DNA of 16,730 nt, from positions 1 to 16,730 of the forward strand of contig JAFWRA010000144.1 of NCBI GenBank assembly GCA_017508895.1. Reading direction: 5' to 3'. The stretch's first letter is position 1; each line of letters begins with the position of its first letter. Under the pieces are notes generated by a model. That model saw nothing but the letters and a program-made list of their open reading frames with translations, was not told where the DNA came from and searched no databases. This DNA is from Bacteroidales bacterium. Lineage in GTDB: Bacteria; Bacteroidota; Bacteroidia; Bacteroidales; F082. This document shows positions 7,341 to 13,451 of the stretch, one piece after another. Position numbers and translations under genes: made by a program.

Positions 7341-7414
7341 AAAGATAGGGGTATCTTTCGCAGGGGTAACGATAACTAACTGATGTTTAATTAAATAACT
7401 AATCTAATGGCAAC
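7341..7414 (+). promoter_or_regulatory. Structured integrase mRNA leader, predicted antisense-RNA target
   Basis: A 7-bp hairpin, AAAGATA/TATCTTT with loop GGGG (7341-7358), is followed by AGGGGTAACG (7362-7371), GATAACTA (7371-7378) and ATCTAATGGCAAC (7402-7414), which spans the start codon. Each of these segments recurs in the same order at 8966-9021 inside the loops of a predicted minus-strand RNA, so they are complementary to that RNA. Confidence 0.65.
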
Positions 7415-8900
7415 AATTAAGTATTACCTTTCGAGGTACATCAAGAAGGATGACGAAAGGGGTGAAATTCAACTTCGTTTTAGCGGAAATCGCAATTTTG
7501 TGAAAAGAGCGGCTACTGGAATCCGCATTACTGCGGGAAGTTGGGACGCTGAAAGAGGCACACCAAGGACGCGCAAAGTAAACAAATATGGCGACAACTG
7601 CGAGGAAATCCGGGATAGGCTCAGCCAACTTTCAGGCTATCTCCTGCGCTGCTGGGAACAGGCTGATGAAGGAACCGTGAAACCTGACGCGCTCACAAGA
7701 TGGATGGCAGACATTGAATGGAGAAGCTCACAAGAGAGCATCTTCATCAACGGACAGGAAACCACGGTGACCAAATGGTATATCGAGAGCAAGACCCAGC
7801 AGCAAGAGAAGAAGGTGGAAGAGAAGAAAGAGAGGAAGAAGATTGAAAACAAGACTTTCCTCGATGTCTATTCCTATTTCATCGAAGAGCAGTACAATAA
7901 TGGCGTTATCGGCGACAGCAGACACAAGACCTACTACACTTGCCACAGCTTATGGAATAGGATGGAAAGATACCAGCATAAGCAATACAGGGTCAAAGAC
8001 ATCACAACAGCCACGATATATGACTTCAGACATTTCGTGCTGAACGAATGCGACCTTTGGGAGATGAGGCGAGTCAAAGACGATAAGACAGGGGAAATGG
8101 TTGACAAGCTTATGCCCAAGAAGCAATACGATTACATCTACCAAGGCTATGAAATCATGAAGAGCCGAGGCGTAGAAAAGCGCAGTTTGAACTATGTAGT
8201 AATCCAAGTAAAGTATTTGAAAGCCTTTTGGCATTGGCTTATGAAGATCAAGAAAGTGGGTGTTGAAGACATTTTTTTGACCTACAACATGGACCAGGCT
8301 GTTTACGGCACACCTTACTATTTCACAAAGAAGGATAGGGAAATCCTTTACAAAGCAGATTTCAGCGATAGCCCTGAGCTGGCAATCCAAAGGGATATCT
8401 TCGTGTTTCAATCGCTCGTGGGGTGTCGCGTTGGAGACTTGAAACGCTTGAAGAAATCAAACATAATAGACGGAGAAGTCCTGCAGTACGTTGCCGGCAA
8501 GACCAAGAACAAAAGCGGAAAGATTGTGACGGTGCCGTTACACCCAATCGCACAGGAAATCATCAAACGCTATAGTATCATCGAAGGCGACCAGCTCCTC
8601 CCCTTCATCGCAGACCAGAACTATAATGAAGCCATCAAAAAGATGTTCAAGAAGGTTGATAAGATTGACCACGTGGTGACGGTACTTGACCCAGTGACCA
8701 GGCTGGAGAAACAGGTGAAGCTGTCGGAGGTGGCCAGCAGTCACATGGGCAGGAGGAATTTCTGCGGCAACCTTTATGAAGCAGGATATAGGGATGCGGA
8801 CATCGCATCGATGAGTGGACACGCGGAAGGTAGCAGGGCGATTGCCCGGTATCGAAAAGTGAGCGATGAAAGAAAAAAGAAGATGATTAAATCGCTATAA
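7407..8900 (+). CDS. Tyrosine recombinase (integrase)
   Basis: A 497-residue site-specific recombinase. The N-terminus (YYLSRYIKK...GEIQLRFSGNRNF, then a 'TGIRITAGSWDAERGTPR' segment) is the arm-type DNA-binding part seen in Bacteroidetes integrases. A charged linker (about 131-150, QQQEKKVEEKKERKKIENK) leads to the SAM-like core-binding domain (150-290). The catalytic domain has Arg341 (VGCRVGDL), Lys365 (GKTK), His446-x-x-Arg449 (SSHMGRR), His472 (SGHAEGS) and the nucleophile Tyr482 (IARYRKV), so it looks intact. The length exceeds the ~400 residues common in the group because of the N-terminal region and linker. It lies at the left edge of the GC-rich accessory region and is probably that island's integrase. 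Expression is likely set by the leader at 7341-7414 and the RNA at 8947-9026. Confidence 0.95.
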   Translation: MATIKYYLSRYIKKDDERGEIQLRFSGNRNFVKRAATGIRITAGSWDAERGTPRTRKVNKYGDNCEEIRDRLSQLSGYLLRCWEQADEGTVKPDALTRWMADIEWRSSQESIFINGQETTVTKWYIESKTQQQEKKVEEKKERKKIENKTFLDVYSYFIEEQYNNGVIGDSRHKTYYTCHSLWNRMERYQHKQYRVKDITTATIYDFRHFVLNECDLWEMRRVKDDKTGEMVDKLMPKKQYDYIYQGYEIMKSRGVEKRSLNYVVIQVKYLKAFWHWLMKIKKVGVEDIFLTYNMDQAVYGTPYYFTKKDREILYKADFSDSPELAIQRDIFVFQSLVGCRVGDLKRLKKSNIIDGEVLQYVAGKTKNKSGKIVTVPLHPIAQEIIKRYSIIEGDQLLPFIADQNYNEAIKKMFKKVDKIDHVVTVLDPVTRLEKQVKLSEVASSHMGRRNFCGNLYEAGYRDADIASMSGHAEGSRAIARYRKVSDERKKKMIKSL

Positions 8901-8908
8901 GAAAGGGC

Positions 8909-8939
8909 GGGGCGGTTGCCGAGGCAATCGCCCCATTTT
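8909..8939 (+). terminator. Integrase terminator
   Basis: GGGGCG-G-TTGCC (8909-8920) pairs with GGCAA-T-CGCCCC (8923-8934), one G-U pair and a GA turn, followed by ATTTTATT. It lies 8 bp after the integrase stop and faces the terminator of the minus-strand RNA. Confidence 0.88.
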
Positions 8940-8946
8940 ATTCAAT

Positions 8947-9026
8947 AAAAAAGGGAAGCCGCGATATAGGGGTAACGGCTTCCCATTCAGTGATAACTAC
9001 TGAACTCCATCTAATGGCAACGGAGC
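8947..9026 (-). ncRNA. Predicted ~80-nt three-hairpin antisense RNA against the integrase leader
   Basis: Read on the minus strand, three hairpins abut almost without spacers. Hairpin A: stem CUCC/GGAG with a 13-nt loop (9021-9009). Hairpin B: stem UUCAGU/ACUGAA with a 7-nt loop (8998-8992). Hairpin C: perfect 9-bp stem GGGAAGCCG/CGGCUUCCC with a 14-nt loop (8975-8962), followed by six U, i.e. a terminator. Loop A is complementary over all 13 nt to 7402-7414 including the integrase AUG; loop B over 7 nt to 7371-7377; loop C to 7362-7369 and also, over 9 nt, to the leader hairpin at 7345-7353. Order and polarity fit one antiparallel interaction. A -7 box at 9039-9032 places the 5' end right at hairpin A. 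I know no named family for it; existence as a transcript is inferred. Confidence 0.72.
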
Positions 9027-9031
9027 GACTG

Positions 9032-9039
9032 CAAAGATA
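9032..9039 (-). promoter_or_regulatory. -7 box of the antisense RNA
   Basis: TATCTTTG followed by CAG on the minus strand matches TAnnTTTG. The predicted first base is about 6-7 nt downstream, at hairpin A. The -33 element is weak. Confidence 0.55.
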
Positions 9040-9170
9040 GATATTTTCAGAATATAAGAGGGCGAGAGCTGAGGTTTTTTCGCGCACTGTGTAGGCTGCC
9101 ACACGGCCATTGCCGAACACTGCGCCTCAAGCCCTCCAAATGTGTACCCCGCTGGAGCCTGACTGGATGG

Positions 9171-9228
9171 CAAAGGCTGCGGCCAAAAAGCTACCCTAAA
9201 AGGGTTAAAGCTGACCCCGCAGCCTTTG
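9171..9228. repeat. Long hairpin 1 of a related pair
   Basis: CAAAGGCTGCGG (9171-9182) pairs perfectly with CCGCAGCCTTTG (9217-9228). The inside holds AGCT/AGCT and an ACCCT-AAA-AGGGT stem. No T-run follows, so it is not a terminator. It shares its 5' arm and the motif GGCCAAxAAGCTxCC..TAAAAG with the hairpin at 9343-9400. Confidence 0.7.
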
Positions 9229-9266
9229 ACAGCCAGGCAGCCCTCCGAATCGATTAAATTGCTGGA

Positions 9267-9325
9267 GTGGATTTGCGGATGACCGACCGAGGATGAGAAA
9301 CGAGAGCGGGAAAACGCAAACCCAC
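9267..9325. repeat. Intervening imperfect hairpin
   Basis: GTGGATTTGCG (9267-9277) pairs with CGCAAACCCAC (9315-9325), 10 of 11 positions. It lies between the two related hairpins; the loop is purine-rich and has no other clear content. Confidence 0.45.
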
Positions 9326-9342
9326 TATTAGCCGAAGGCGGA

Positions 9343-9400
9343 CAAAGGTTGCGGCCAATAAGCTTCCTAAAAGATGCGCCACCTTCCTCCGCAACCTTTG
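9343..9400. repeat. Long hairpin 2 of a related pair
   Basis: CAAAGGTTGCGG (9343-9354) pairs perfectly with CCGCAACCTTTG (9389-9400). Compared with hairpin 1, the stem differs at one position on each arm as a compensating pair (C-G to T-A), so pairing is kept. With the antisense RNA, these hairpins account for most of the 577-bp gap between the integrase and the next gene. Confidence 0.7.
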
Positions 9401-9450
9401 GCCGACTGAGGATTAATTAAAAACACCTACCAAGCCAGACGAAGTGACAT

Positions 9451-9490
9451 AAAAAAGGAGAAGACTCCCCGATTCATTCAGGAAGTCTTC
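9451..9490 (-). terminator. Terminator of the DUF6266/membrane-protein operon
   Basis: On the minus strand GGAG-TCTT-CTCC (9468-9457) is followed by TTTTTT (9456-9451). An alternative 7-bp stem, GAAGACT (9490-9484) with AGTCTTC (9466-9460), overlaps the stop codon of the last gene. Either form gives a plausible terminator. Confidence 0.6.
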
Positions 9491-9954
9491 ACCATCTTGA
9501 TCACAATTACTATAGCGGTAACGATGACGGCCAGCAACACTATCACCATACCGAGCAGAAACCACATGAAAGCGGGAGGCTTCTTCTTCTCAGGAGCCGC
9601 CTCGATGACGACTTGCTGATAGTGCAGCGTGTCGGCATAATGGATGGGTTCCGGTTCTGCCTCGTAGGTGACTGTGAGGCTGTCGTCGGTGGCCGTTGCT
9701 GTAAAGATACCCTGCTCCGTCTGGATCTTGACGGCTTGGCCGTCAAGCAGCGGAGCAAGGGGCATCACGGCGGTATCGGCCAAAGGAGGCAATTCGATGA
9801 AGGTGTCGATGGGATGCGCCTGGACGCTCAGCAGCTCGGGGCATTGCTCCGTGATGCGACGGATGCGACGCTGAGCACGGCGGTTGGCATCGCAGGCGCA
9901 TAGTCCCAGCGACACCGACAACACTAGGACGAGGATGAAAAGTCGCGTCTTCAT
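9478..9954 (-). CDS. Small lipoprotein with C-terminal membrane anchor (spanin-like layout)
   Basis: A 158-residue protein. The signal peptide ends in LCAC with Cys21 as the likely lipidation site, then a very basic stretch (NRRAQRRIRRI). A polar, Pro-rich middle follows. Residues about 128-152 form one strong membrane segment (FMWFLLGMVIVLLAVIVTAIVIVI), with a short basic tail. An N-terminal lipid anchor plus a C-terminal inner-membrane helix is the layout of phage unimolecular spanins, which bridge both membranes during lysis. The similarity is in layout only; I do not recognise the family. It starts 3 bp after the 84-residue gene and is last in the minus-strand operon. Confidence 0.7.
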   Translation of the reverse strand: MKTRLFILVLVLSVSLGLCACDANRRAQRRIRRITEQCPELLSVQAHPIDTFIELPPLADTAVMPLAPLLDGQAVKIQTEQGIFTATATDDSLTVTYEAEPEPIHYADTLHYQQVVIEAAPEKKKPPAFMWFLLGMVIVLLAVIVTAIVIVIKMVKTS

Positions 9955-9957
9955 GGC

Positions 9958-10212
9958 TTACAGGTTTTCGATCATCTGCTTCAGTTCGGCATTCTCCAGC
10001 GTGAGCTGGGCGACCTGAGCCGAGAGCCCGACGATTTCCCGTCGGGCCTCGGTAAGCTCGTTATAGACGCGCTTGTTTTCCTCGACCAGGTTGAAGATGG
10101 TCTGCTGCATCTCGCGGATGGTGCGGTTCTGGCGCAGCCGCGTAGCGGCGAGCCAAGAGGCGACACCCGTGATGGGAGCCAGCAGCAGAGAAGTCCATTC
10201 AAAAACGCTCAT
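9958..10212 (-). CDS. Small membrane-anchored coiled-coil protein
   Basis: An 84-residue protein: one N-terminal membrane segment (about residues 6-24, WTSLLLAPITGVASWLAA), a basic stop-transfer RLRQNR, then a heptad-rich coiled coil from about 30 to the end (METIF-like spacing of I/L/V with many E/Q/N). Small proteins of this type occur in Bacteroidales phage-like regions as Rz/i-spanin-like or holin-neighbour proteins; this link is an inference. It lies 5 bp after the nearest DUF6266-like gene and 3 bp before the lipoprotein, clearly in one operon. Confidence 0.75.
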   Translation of the reverse strand: MSVFEWTSLLLAPITGVASWLAATRLRQNRTIREMQQTIFNLVEENKRVYNELTEARREIVGLSAQVAQLTLENAELKQMIENL

Positions 10213-10217
10213 GGCCG

Positions 10218-10904
10218 TTAGGATTTGTTGATTTTACGGCCAACCTTCTCGGGGCGGGTCTTGATGATGAAAGACCCGAAGCCACGGAGGTACACGTTCT
10301 CACCCGAAGCGGCATAGGTGAGATAGAAATGGACATCATCACCCTGAGCACCCCAATTGCCGACAGGCACGGACACGCCCATGGACGGGTCGGTGACGTT
10401 AGTGTTGAAGATGCCGATCTTCTTTTGGGTGACGTTGTAGGCAACCGCGATGAAGTTGGCGGCGGCGGGTTTGCCGATGCTTTCGGCAGCGGCAACCTCG
10501 GCGTAGATATCCAACACATCGTCGGTGAGAGAGACGCGGCTGTCCAGCATTGGAGAGTCGATACGCTCACCGTTGCCGATACCCTCCAGCGTGGAGAGGT
10601 CGACGGTCTTCACGTCGTCCACGACGGCGGCGGCAGCCGCCAGCTGGCGGGTGAGCATGTTGCGGCGGGTCATGCCACGTGTGACAGACGGAAACAGGGA
10701 CTGCAGCTGCTCGTCGGTGAGCTGGCTAACAAGTCCATGCAGCTCCTTGAAGAAGGCGCGCTGCTGTAGCTGCGCTGCCGTCTTCGGGTTCTTGACGGAT
10801 TGGGCAATGCCTCTCATGTAGGCGATGCCGTTCCATGAGGCACCAATGACGGTGCCGACTTTACCTCTGAATCCTCCGAGGATTCCTTGCTTGATTTTTC
10901 CCAT
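10218..10904 (-). CDS. DUF6266-like protein, copy 1
   Basis: A 228-residue protein opening with the family's conserved GKIKQGILGGF..GKVGTVIG.SWNGIAYM block (residues 2-31), then 'KNPKT..Q...RAFF.EL' (39-52), a 'SQLT.EQL..LFP' helix and 'GMTRRN.L..QLAAA'. The C-terminal half is beta-rich with 'YNVTQKKIGIFNT' and a terminal 'GFGSF'. No signal peptide or membrane segment. The function of DUF6266 proteins is not known to me. Of the four copies its C-terminal half is the most different. It is 5 bp upstream of the membrane coiled-coil gene, suggesting a shared task. Confidence 0.85.
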   Translation of the reverse strand: MGKIKQGILGGFRGKVGTVIGASWNGIAYMRGIAQSVKNPKTAAQLQQRAFFKELHGLVSQLTDEQLQSLFPSVTRGMTRRNMLTRQLAAAAAVVDDVKTVDLSTLEGIGNGERIDSPMLDSRVSLTDDVLDIYAEVAAAESIGKPAAANFIAVAYNVTQKKIGIFNTNVTDPSMGVSVPVGNWGAQGDDVHFYLTYAASGENVYLRGFGSFIIKTRPEKVGRKINKS

Positions 10905-10935
10905 GATCTTAAAGTTTTAGGGGTTAGACATTAGG

Positions 10936-11610
10936 TTAGTTGTTCTTTTGGGGTGGACGTGCCGGGCGATTGACCACGCCCAACGTTCCGAAGCCGACGA
11001 GCGGAATCTTCTTGCCCGTGCTGAGCATGAAGCCGCTGTATTCATCGGAGCCGATGCCGAGGGCGTCGTGGTTGAGCATGAATGATTGGATGCCGGATGC
11101 TCCGACCGTCACTGTGGAATGCACGAGGAAGATCTTCTTCTGCGTGACATTGAACACACAGATGGTCGGGTACTCGTCGCCATGTTGTGCCCTCCAGTCG
11201 TTTTCGGCATCCCAAGAGATGGTAATAGTGGAACGCGAGGCGGTGATGGTGACATCAGGAAGGTCAGCCGTGGGCGCATTGCCGATGGTGGTCAGGTTGG
11301 CCAGGTCGACGTGCATGGCACCTTCCTCGACGACCTTGGCGGCAGCAAGCTGCTGCACCAGGGCGTTACGGCGGGACATGCCCTTGGCCGAATTGGGGAA
11401 CAGGAAGACCAGTTGCTCGTAGGTCAGCTGGCTGACGAGATCCTGGACTTCGCTGAAGAAGGCGCGGTGCGCAATCTGCGCAGCGGTCTTCGGGTCTTTC
11501 TGAGATTGTGGAAGGCCTTTCATGTAGGCGATGCCGTTCCACGAGGAGCCGATGACGGTTCCAACTTTGCCTTTGAATCCTCCAAGGATTCCCTGTTTGA
11601 TTTTTCCCAT
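10936..11610 (-). CDS. DUF6266-like protein, copy 2
   Basis: A 224-residue paralogue with the same N-terminal block (GKIKQGILGGFKGKVGTVIG) and 'KDPKTAAQIAHRAFFSEV', 'SQLTYEQLVFLFP', 'GMSRRNALVQQLAAA'. The second half has a Trp-containing strand (ISWDAENDW), 'FNVTQKKIFLVHSTV' and ends 'GFGTLGVVNRPARPPQKNN'. It is separated from copy 1 by 31 bp. The leader just before its start (CCCTTAAAA ... ATCATG) resembles those of copies 1 and 4, so the duplication included the translation start region. Confidence 0.85.
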   Translation of the reverse strand: MGKIKQGILGGFKGKVGTVIGSSWNGIAYMKGLPQSQKDPKTAAQIAHRAFFSEVQDLVSQLTYEQLVFLFPNSAKGMSRRNALVQQLAAAKVVEEGAMHVDLANLTTIGNAPTADLPDVTITASRSTITISWDAENDWRAQHGDEYPTICVFNVTQKKIFLVHSTVTVGASGIQSFMLNHDALGIGSDEYSGFMLSTGKKIPLVGFGTLGVVNRPARPPQKNN

Positions 11611-11624
11611 GATTTTCGAGTTTT

Positions 11625-12395
11625 TTAAGGGTTGGTTTTCTTGCTTTCTGCTTGCGATGTTGGTACGGACTTGTCTCGGACTTGGTCAGGACCCGATTCG
11701 GGCATTTTTTCCGCTTTCTCATCCTTCGTTTTCTTGGGTGGGAATGGCGGACGTTTGGTGACTCCGAGGGTGCCGAATCCGACCTTTGCACCACCTTGGC
11801 CAGTGGCGAACATGAATCCTGAGAACTCGTCGCGCTCCAGACCGTAGGGTTTAAGCTCGACTTCGAAGGATTGTTTGCCGCTGCTCTTCATCGCCACCGA
11901 GGATGCCACAAGAAACAGTCTTTGCTGTGTGATGTTGGCCACGAGGATAACGGGGAAGTCGTCGGGGTGCTGCTCGCGGTAGTAGGTAACGCCGTCCCAC
12001 GAGATTTGCAGGACGGTGCGGTTGGCAGCGACCGAGACCGCCGGAAGGTCGGTCACGGGTGCGTTGCCGAGGGAAGTCAGGCTGTCGAGGTCGACGGTCT
12101 TGGACTTGCCGACGACAGCCGCATAGGAAGCCAGCTGCTTGACGAGCAGGTTTCTGCGAGTCATGCCCTTGGGCTTCCGAGGGTAGATGAATTCCAGTTC
12201 CTCGTTGGTCAGTGACATGGAGAGCGTCACCAGCTCCTTGAAATAGCCTTGGCGCATGGCCTTGGCTCCTGAGCGGTCCTTCTTGTAGGACTGCGGCAGG
12301 CTTTTCATATAGAAGATGCCATTCCAGTAGGAGCCGACAACGGTTCCGACCTTGCCCCTGAACCCTCCGAGGATGCCTTGCTTGATTTTTCCCAT
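11625..12395 (-). CDS. DUF6266-like protein, copy 3, with extended tail
   Basis: A 256-residue paralogue with GKIKQGILGGFRGKVGTVVG, 'GYFKELVTLSMSLTNEELEFIYP' and 'GMTRRNLLVKQLASY'. The usual '.KNPKTA.Q' part is replaced by 'YKKDRSGAKAMRQ'. The core ends at 'GFGTLGVTKRPPFPPKK' as in the others, then a ~33-residue charged, low-complexity tail follows (KDEKAEKMPESG...ESKKTNP), absent from copies 1, 2 and 4. It lies 14 bp from copy 2 and just behind an internal terminator. Confidence 0.84.
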   Translation of the reverse strand: MGKIKQGILGGFRGKVGTVVGSYWNGIFYMKSLPQSYKKDRSGAKAMRQGYFKELVTLSMSLTNEELEFIYPRKPKGMTRRNLLVKQLASYAAVVGKSKTVDLDSLTSLGNAPVTDLPAVSVAANRTVLQISWDGVTYYREQHPDDFPVILVANITQQRLFLVASSVAMKSSGKQSFEVELKPYGLERDEFSGFMFATGQGGAKVGFGTLGVTKRPPFPPKKTKDEKAEKMPESGPDQVRDKSVPTSQAESKKTNP

Positions 12396-12417
12396 AGCGC
12401 TTTGGTTTTAGTGCTTT

Positions 12418-12445
12418 CAAAAAAAGCCGCCCGAGGGGACGGCTT
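12418..12445 (-). terminator. Internal terminator between DUF6266-like copies 4 and 3
   Basis: On the minus strand AAGCCG-T-CCC-CTC-GGG-CGGCTT (one bulge) is followed by a run of seven T. It lies about 30 bp after the stop of copy 4 and 23 bp before the start of copy 3. I see no promoter between it and copy 3, so downstream genes would depend on read-through or an unseen promoter. Confidence 0.78.
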
Positions 12446-12473
12446 CAAAAAGATGATGAAAAACAGAAAAAGC

Positions 12474-13145
12474 TTAGTCGCGCTTCTTGGGGCGAGCGGG
12501 ACGCTTGGTGACGATCATCGTGCCGAAGCCGACCAGCGGCACCTTCCCACCCGTGGCGAGCATGAAGCCGCTGAAGGTGTCTTCGGCTTCGCCGTAGGCG
12601 GCCAGGCCGACATTGAACGACTGGGCACCAGTCGTGCCGATGGCGACAGTGGAAGGCACGAGATAGACCTTCTTCTTGGTGACGTTGGTCACGAAGATGA
12701 CGGGGTACTCGTCGCCGTGCTCAGCGCGGAAGTCGTTGTCGCCGTTCCAAGAGATGGTCAGGTTCTCGCCAGCAGCGGTGATGGCGACCTCGGGCATGTC
12801 GGCGGTAGCCGCGTTGCCGAGGGAGTTGATATTGCCCAGGTCGACGCTCTTGGTGTCGCCATCGACGGCGGACACGGCGGCGAGCTGCTTGACGAGGGCG
12901 TTGCGGCGGGTCATGCCGCTGGGAGCCGTCGGGAACAGGAAGGCCAGCTGCTCGTTGGTGAACTGACCTGCGAGGTCCATGACCTCCCTGAAGAAGCCGC
13001 GCTGGGTCTGCTGGCCAGCGGTCTTCGGGTTCTTTACGGATTGGGCGAGGCCGCGCATGTAGGCGATGCCGTTCCACGAGGAGCCGATGACGGTTCCCAC
13101 TTTACCTTTGAATCCTCCGAGGATTCCTTGCTTGATTTTACCCAT
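12474..13145 (-). CDS. DUF6266-like protein, copy 4 (promoter-proximal)
   Basis: A 223-residue paralogue with GKIKQGILGGFKGKVGTVIG, 'KNPKTAGQQTQRGFFREV', 'GQFTNEQLAFLFP', 'GMTRRNALVKQLAAV', a Trp strand (ISWNGDNDF), 'TNVTKKKVYLVPSTV' and the end 'GFGTMIVTKRPARPKKRD'. It is closest to copy 2. Codon use is strongly G/C-ended (much C/G at third positions), which produces long open frames on the opposite strand that I do not regard as genes. It is first behind the promoter at 13324-13331 and is followed by its own terminator, so it is probably the most abundant of the four products. Confidence 0.86.
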   Translation of the reverse strand: MGKIKQGILGGFKGKVGTVIGSSWNGIAYMRGLAQSVKNPKTAGQQTQRGFFREVMDLAGQFTNEQLAFLFPTAPSGMTRRNALVKQLAAVSAVDGDTKSVDLGNINSLGNAATADMPEVAITAAGENLTISWNGDNDFRAEHGDEYPVIFVTNVTKKKVYLVPSTVAIGTTGAQSFNVGLAAYGEAEDTFSGFMLATGGKVPLVGFGTMIVTKRPARPKKRD

Positions 13146-13187
13146 GATAATTGATTTTTAGGGGTTAATAAATGAGTGAACTATTGA

Positions 13188-13218
13188 CGTGGGACTTCGG
13201 GACGCGAGACGCGGGACG
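13188..13218. repeat. Short GGGAC-type imperfect repeats in the DUF6266 leader
   Basis: Tandem variants of GGGAC/GAGAC + GCG occur (GGGACTTC, GGGACGCG, AGACGCG, GGGACGAAG) in the 306-bp gap 13146-13451. On the minus strand this is part of the leader of copy 4. No function is evident. Confidence 0.45.
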
Positions 13219-13323
13219 AAGGCCTTTGTCGGGAGCTGTCATCATCATGGGCAGCGCAGCAGATCATAATCTTTATATTGTTTTTGGCCTGCGGCGGTGA
13301 ACGCCTTTTTGATGGCAGCTGGG

Positions 13324-13331
13324 CAAAGATA
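13324..13331 (-). promoter_or_regulatory. -7 box for the DUF6266/membrane-protein operon
   Basis: TATCTTTG followed by CCC on the minus strand. It predicts a long leader of about 170 nt before copy 4. The -33 element is not clear. Confidence 0.5.
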
Positions 13332-13369
13332 GCGGAAAAGAGGTGTTTTTCTTGATAATGGGCTGATAC

Positions 13370-13399
13370 TGACGCATTTTGACGCGATTTGACACTTTA
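13370..13399. repeat. Three 10-bp iterons between divergent promoters
   Basis: TGACGCATTT, TGACGCGATT and TGACACTTTA follow one another with exact 10-bp phase, so the conserved TGACRC faces one side of the helix. They sit between the -7 boxes at 13331 (minus) and 13419 (plus), a typical operator position. Related to the CGTTGACACGG pair at 7282-7303. Confidence 0.6.
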
Positions 13400-13418
13400 A
13401 TTGCGGGATTTTTTGTAA

Positions 13419-13426
13419 TATCTTTG
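13419..13426 (+). promoter_or_regulatory. -7 box for nuclease and M15 peptidase genes
   Basis: TATCTTTG followed by CAGG, 25 bp before the ATG at 13452. A TTG 15 nt upstream (13401) is a poorly spaced -33 candidate. Confidence 0.55.
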
Positions 13427-13451
13427 CAGGGCACACAAAACCAATAGGATT

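Noticed and set aside
8938..9120. A 60-codon minus-strand frame downstream of the integrase
   Set aside because: It overlaps the three-hairpin RNA and its promoter and terminator; composition is not protein-like and there is no ribosome site.
12378..13154. A 258-codon plus-strand open frame opposite DUF6266-like copy 4
   Set aside because: It mirrors the minus-strand gene exactly and arises from G/C-rich third positions. Similar mirror frames lie opposite the other copies. No recognised domain and no start signals.
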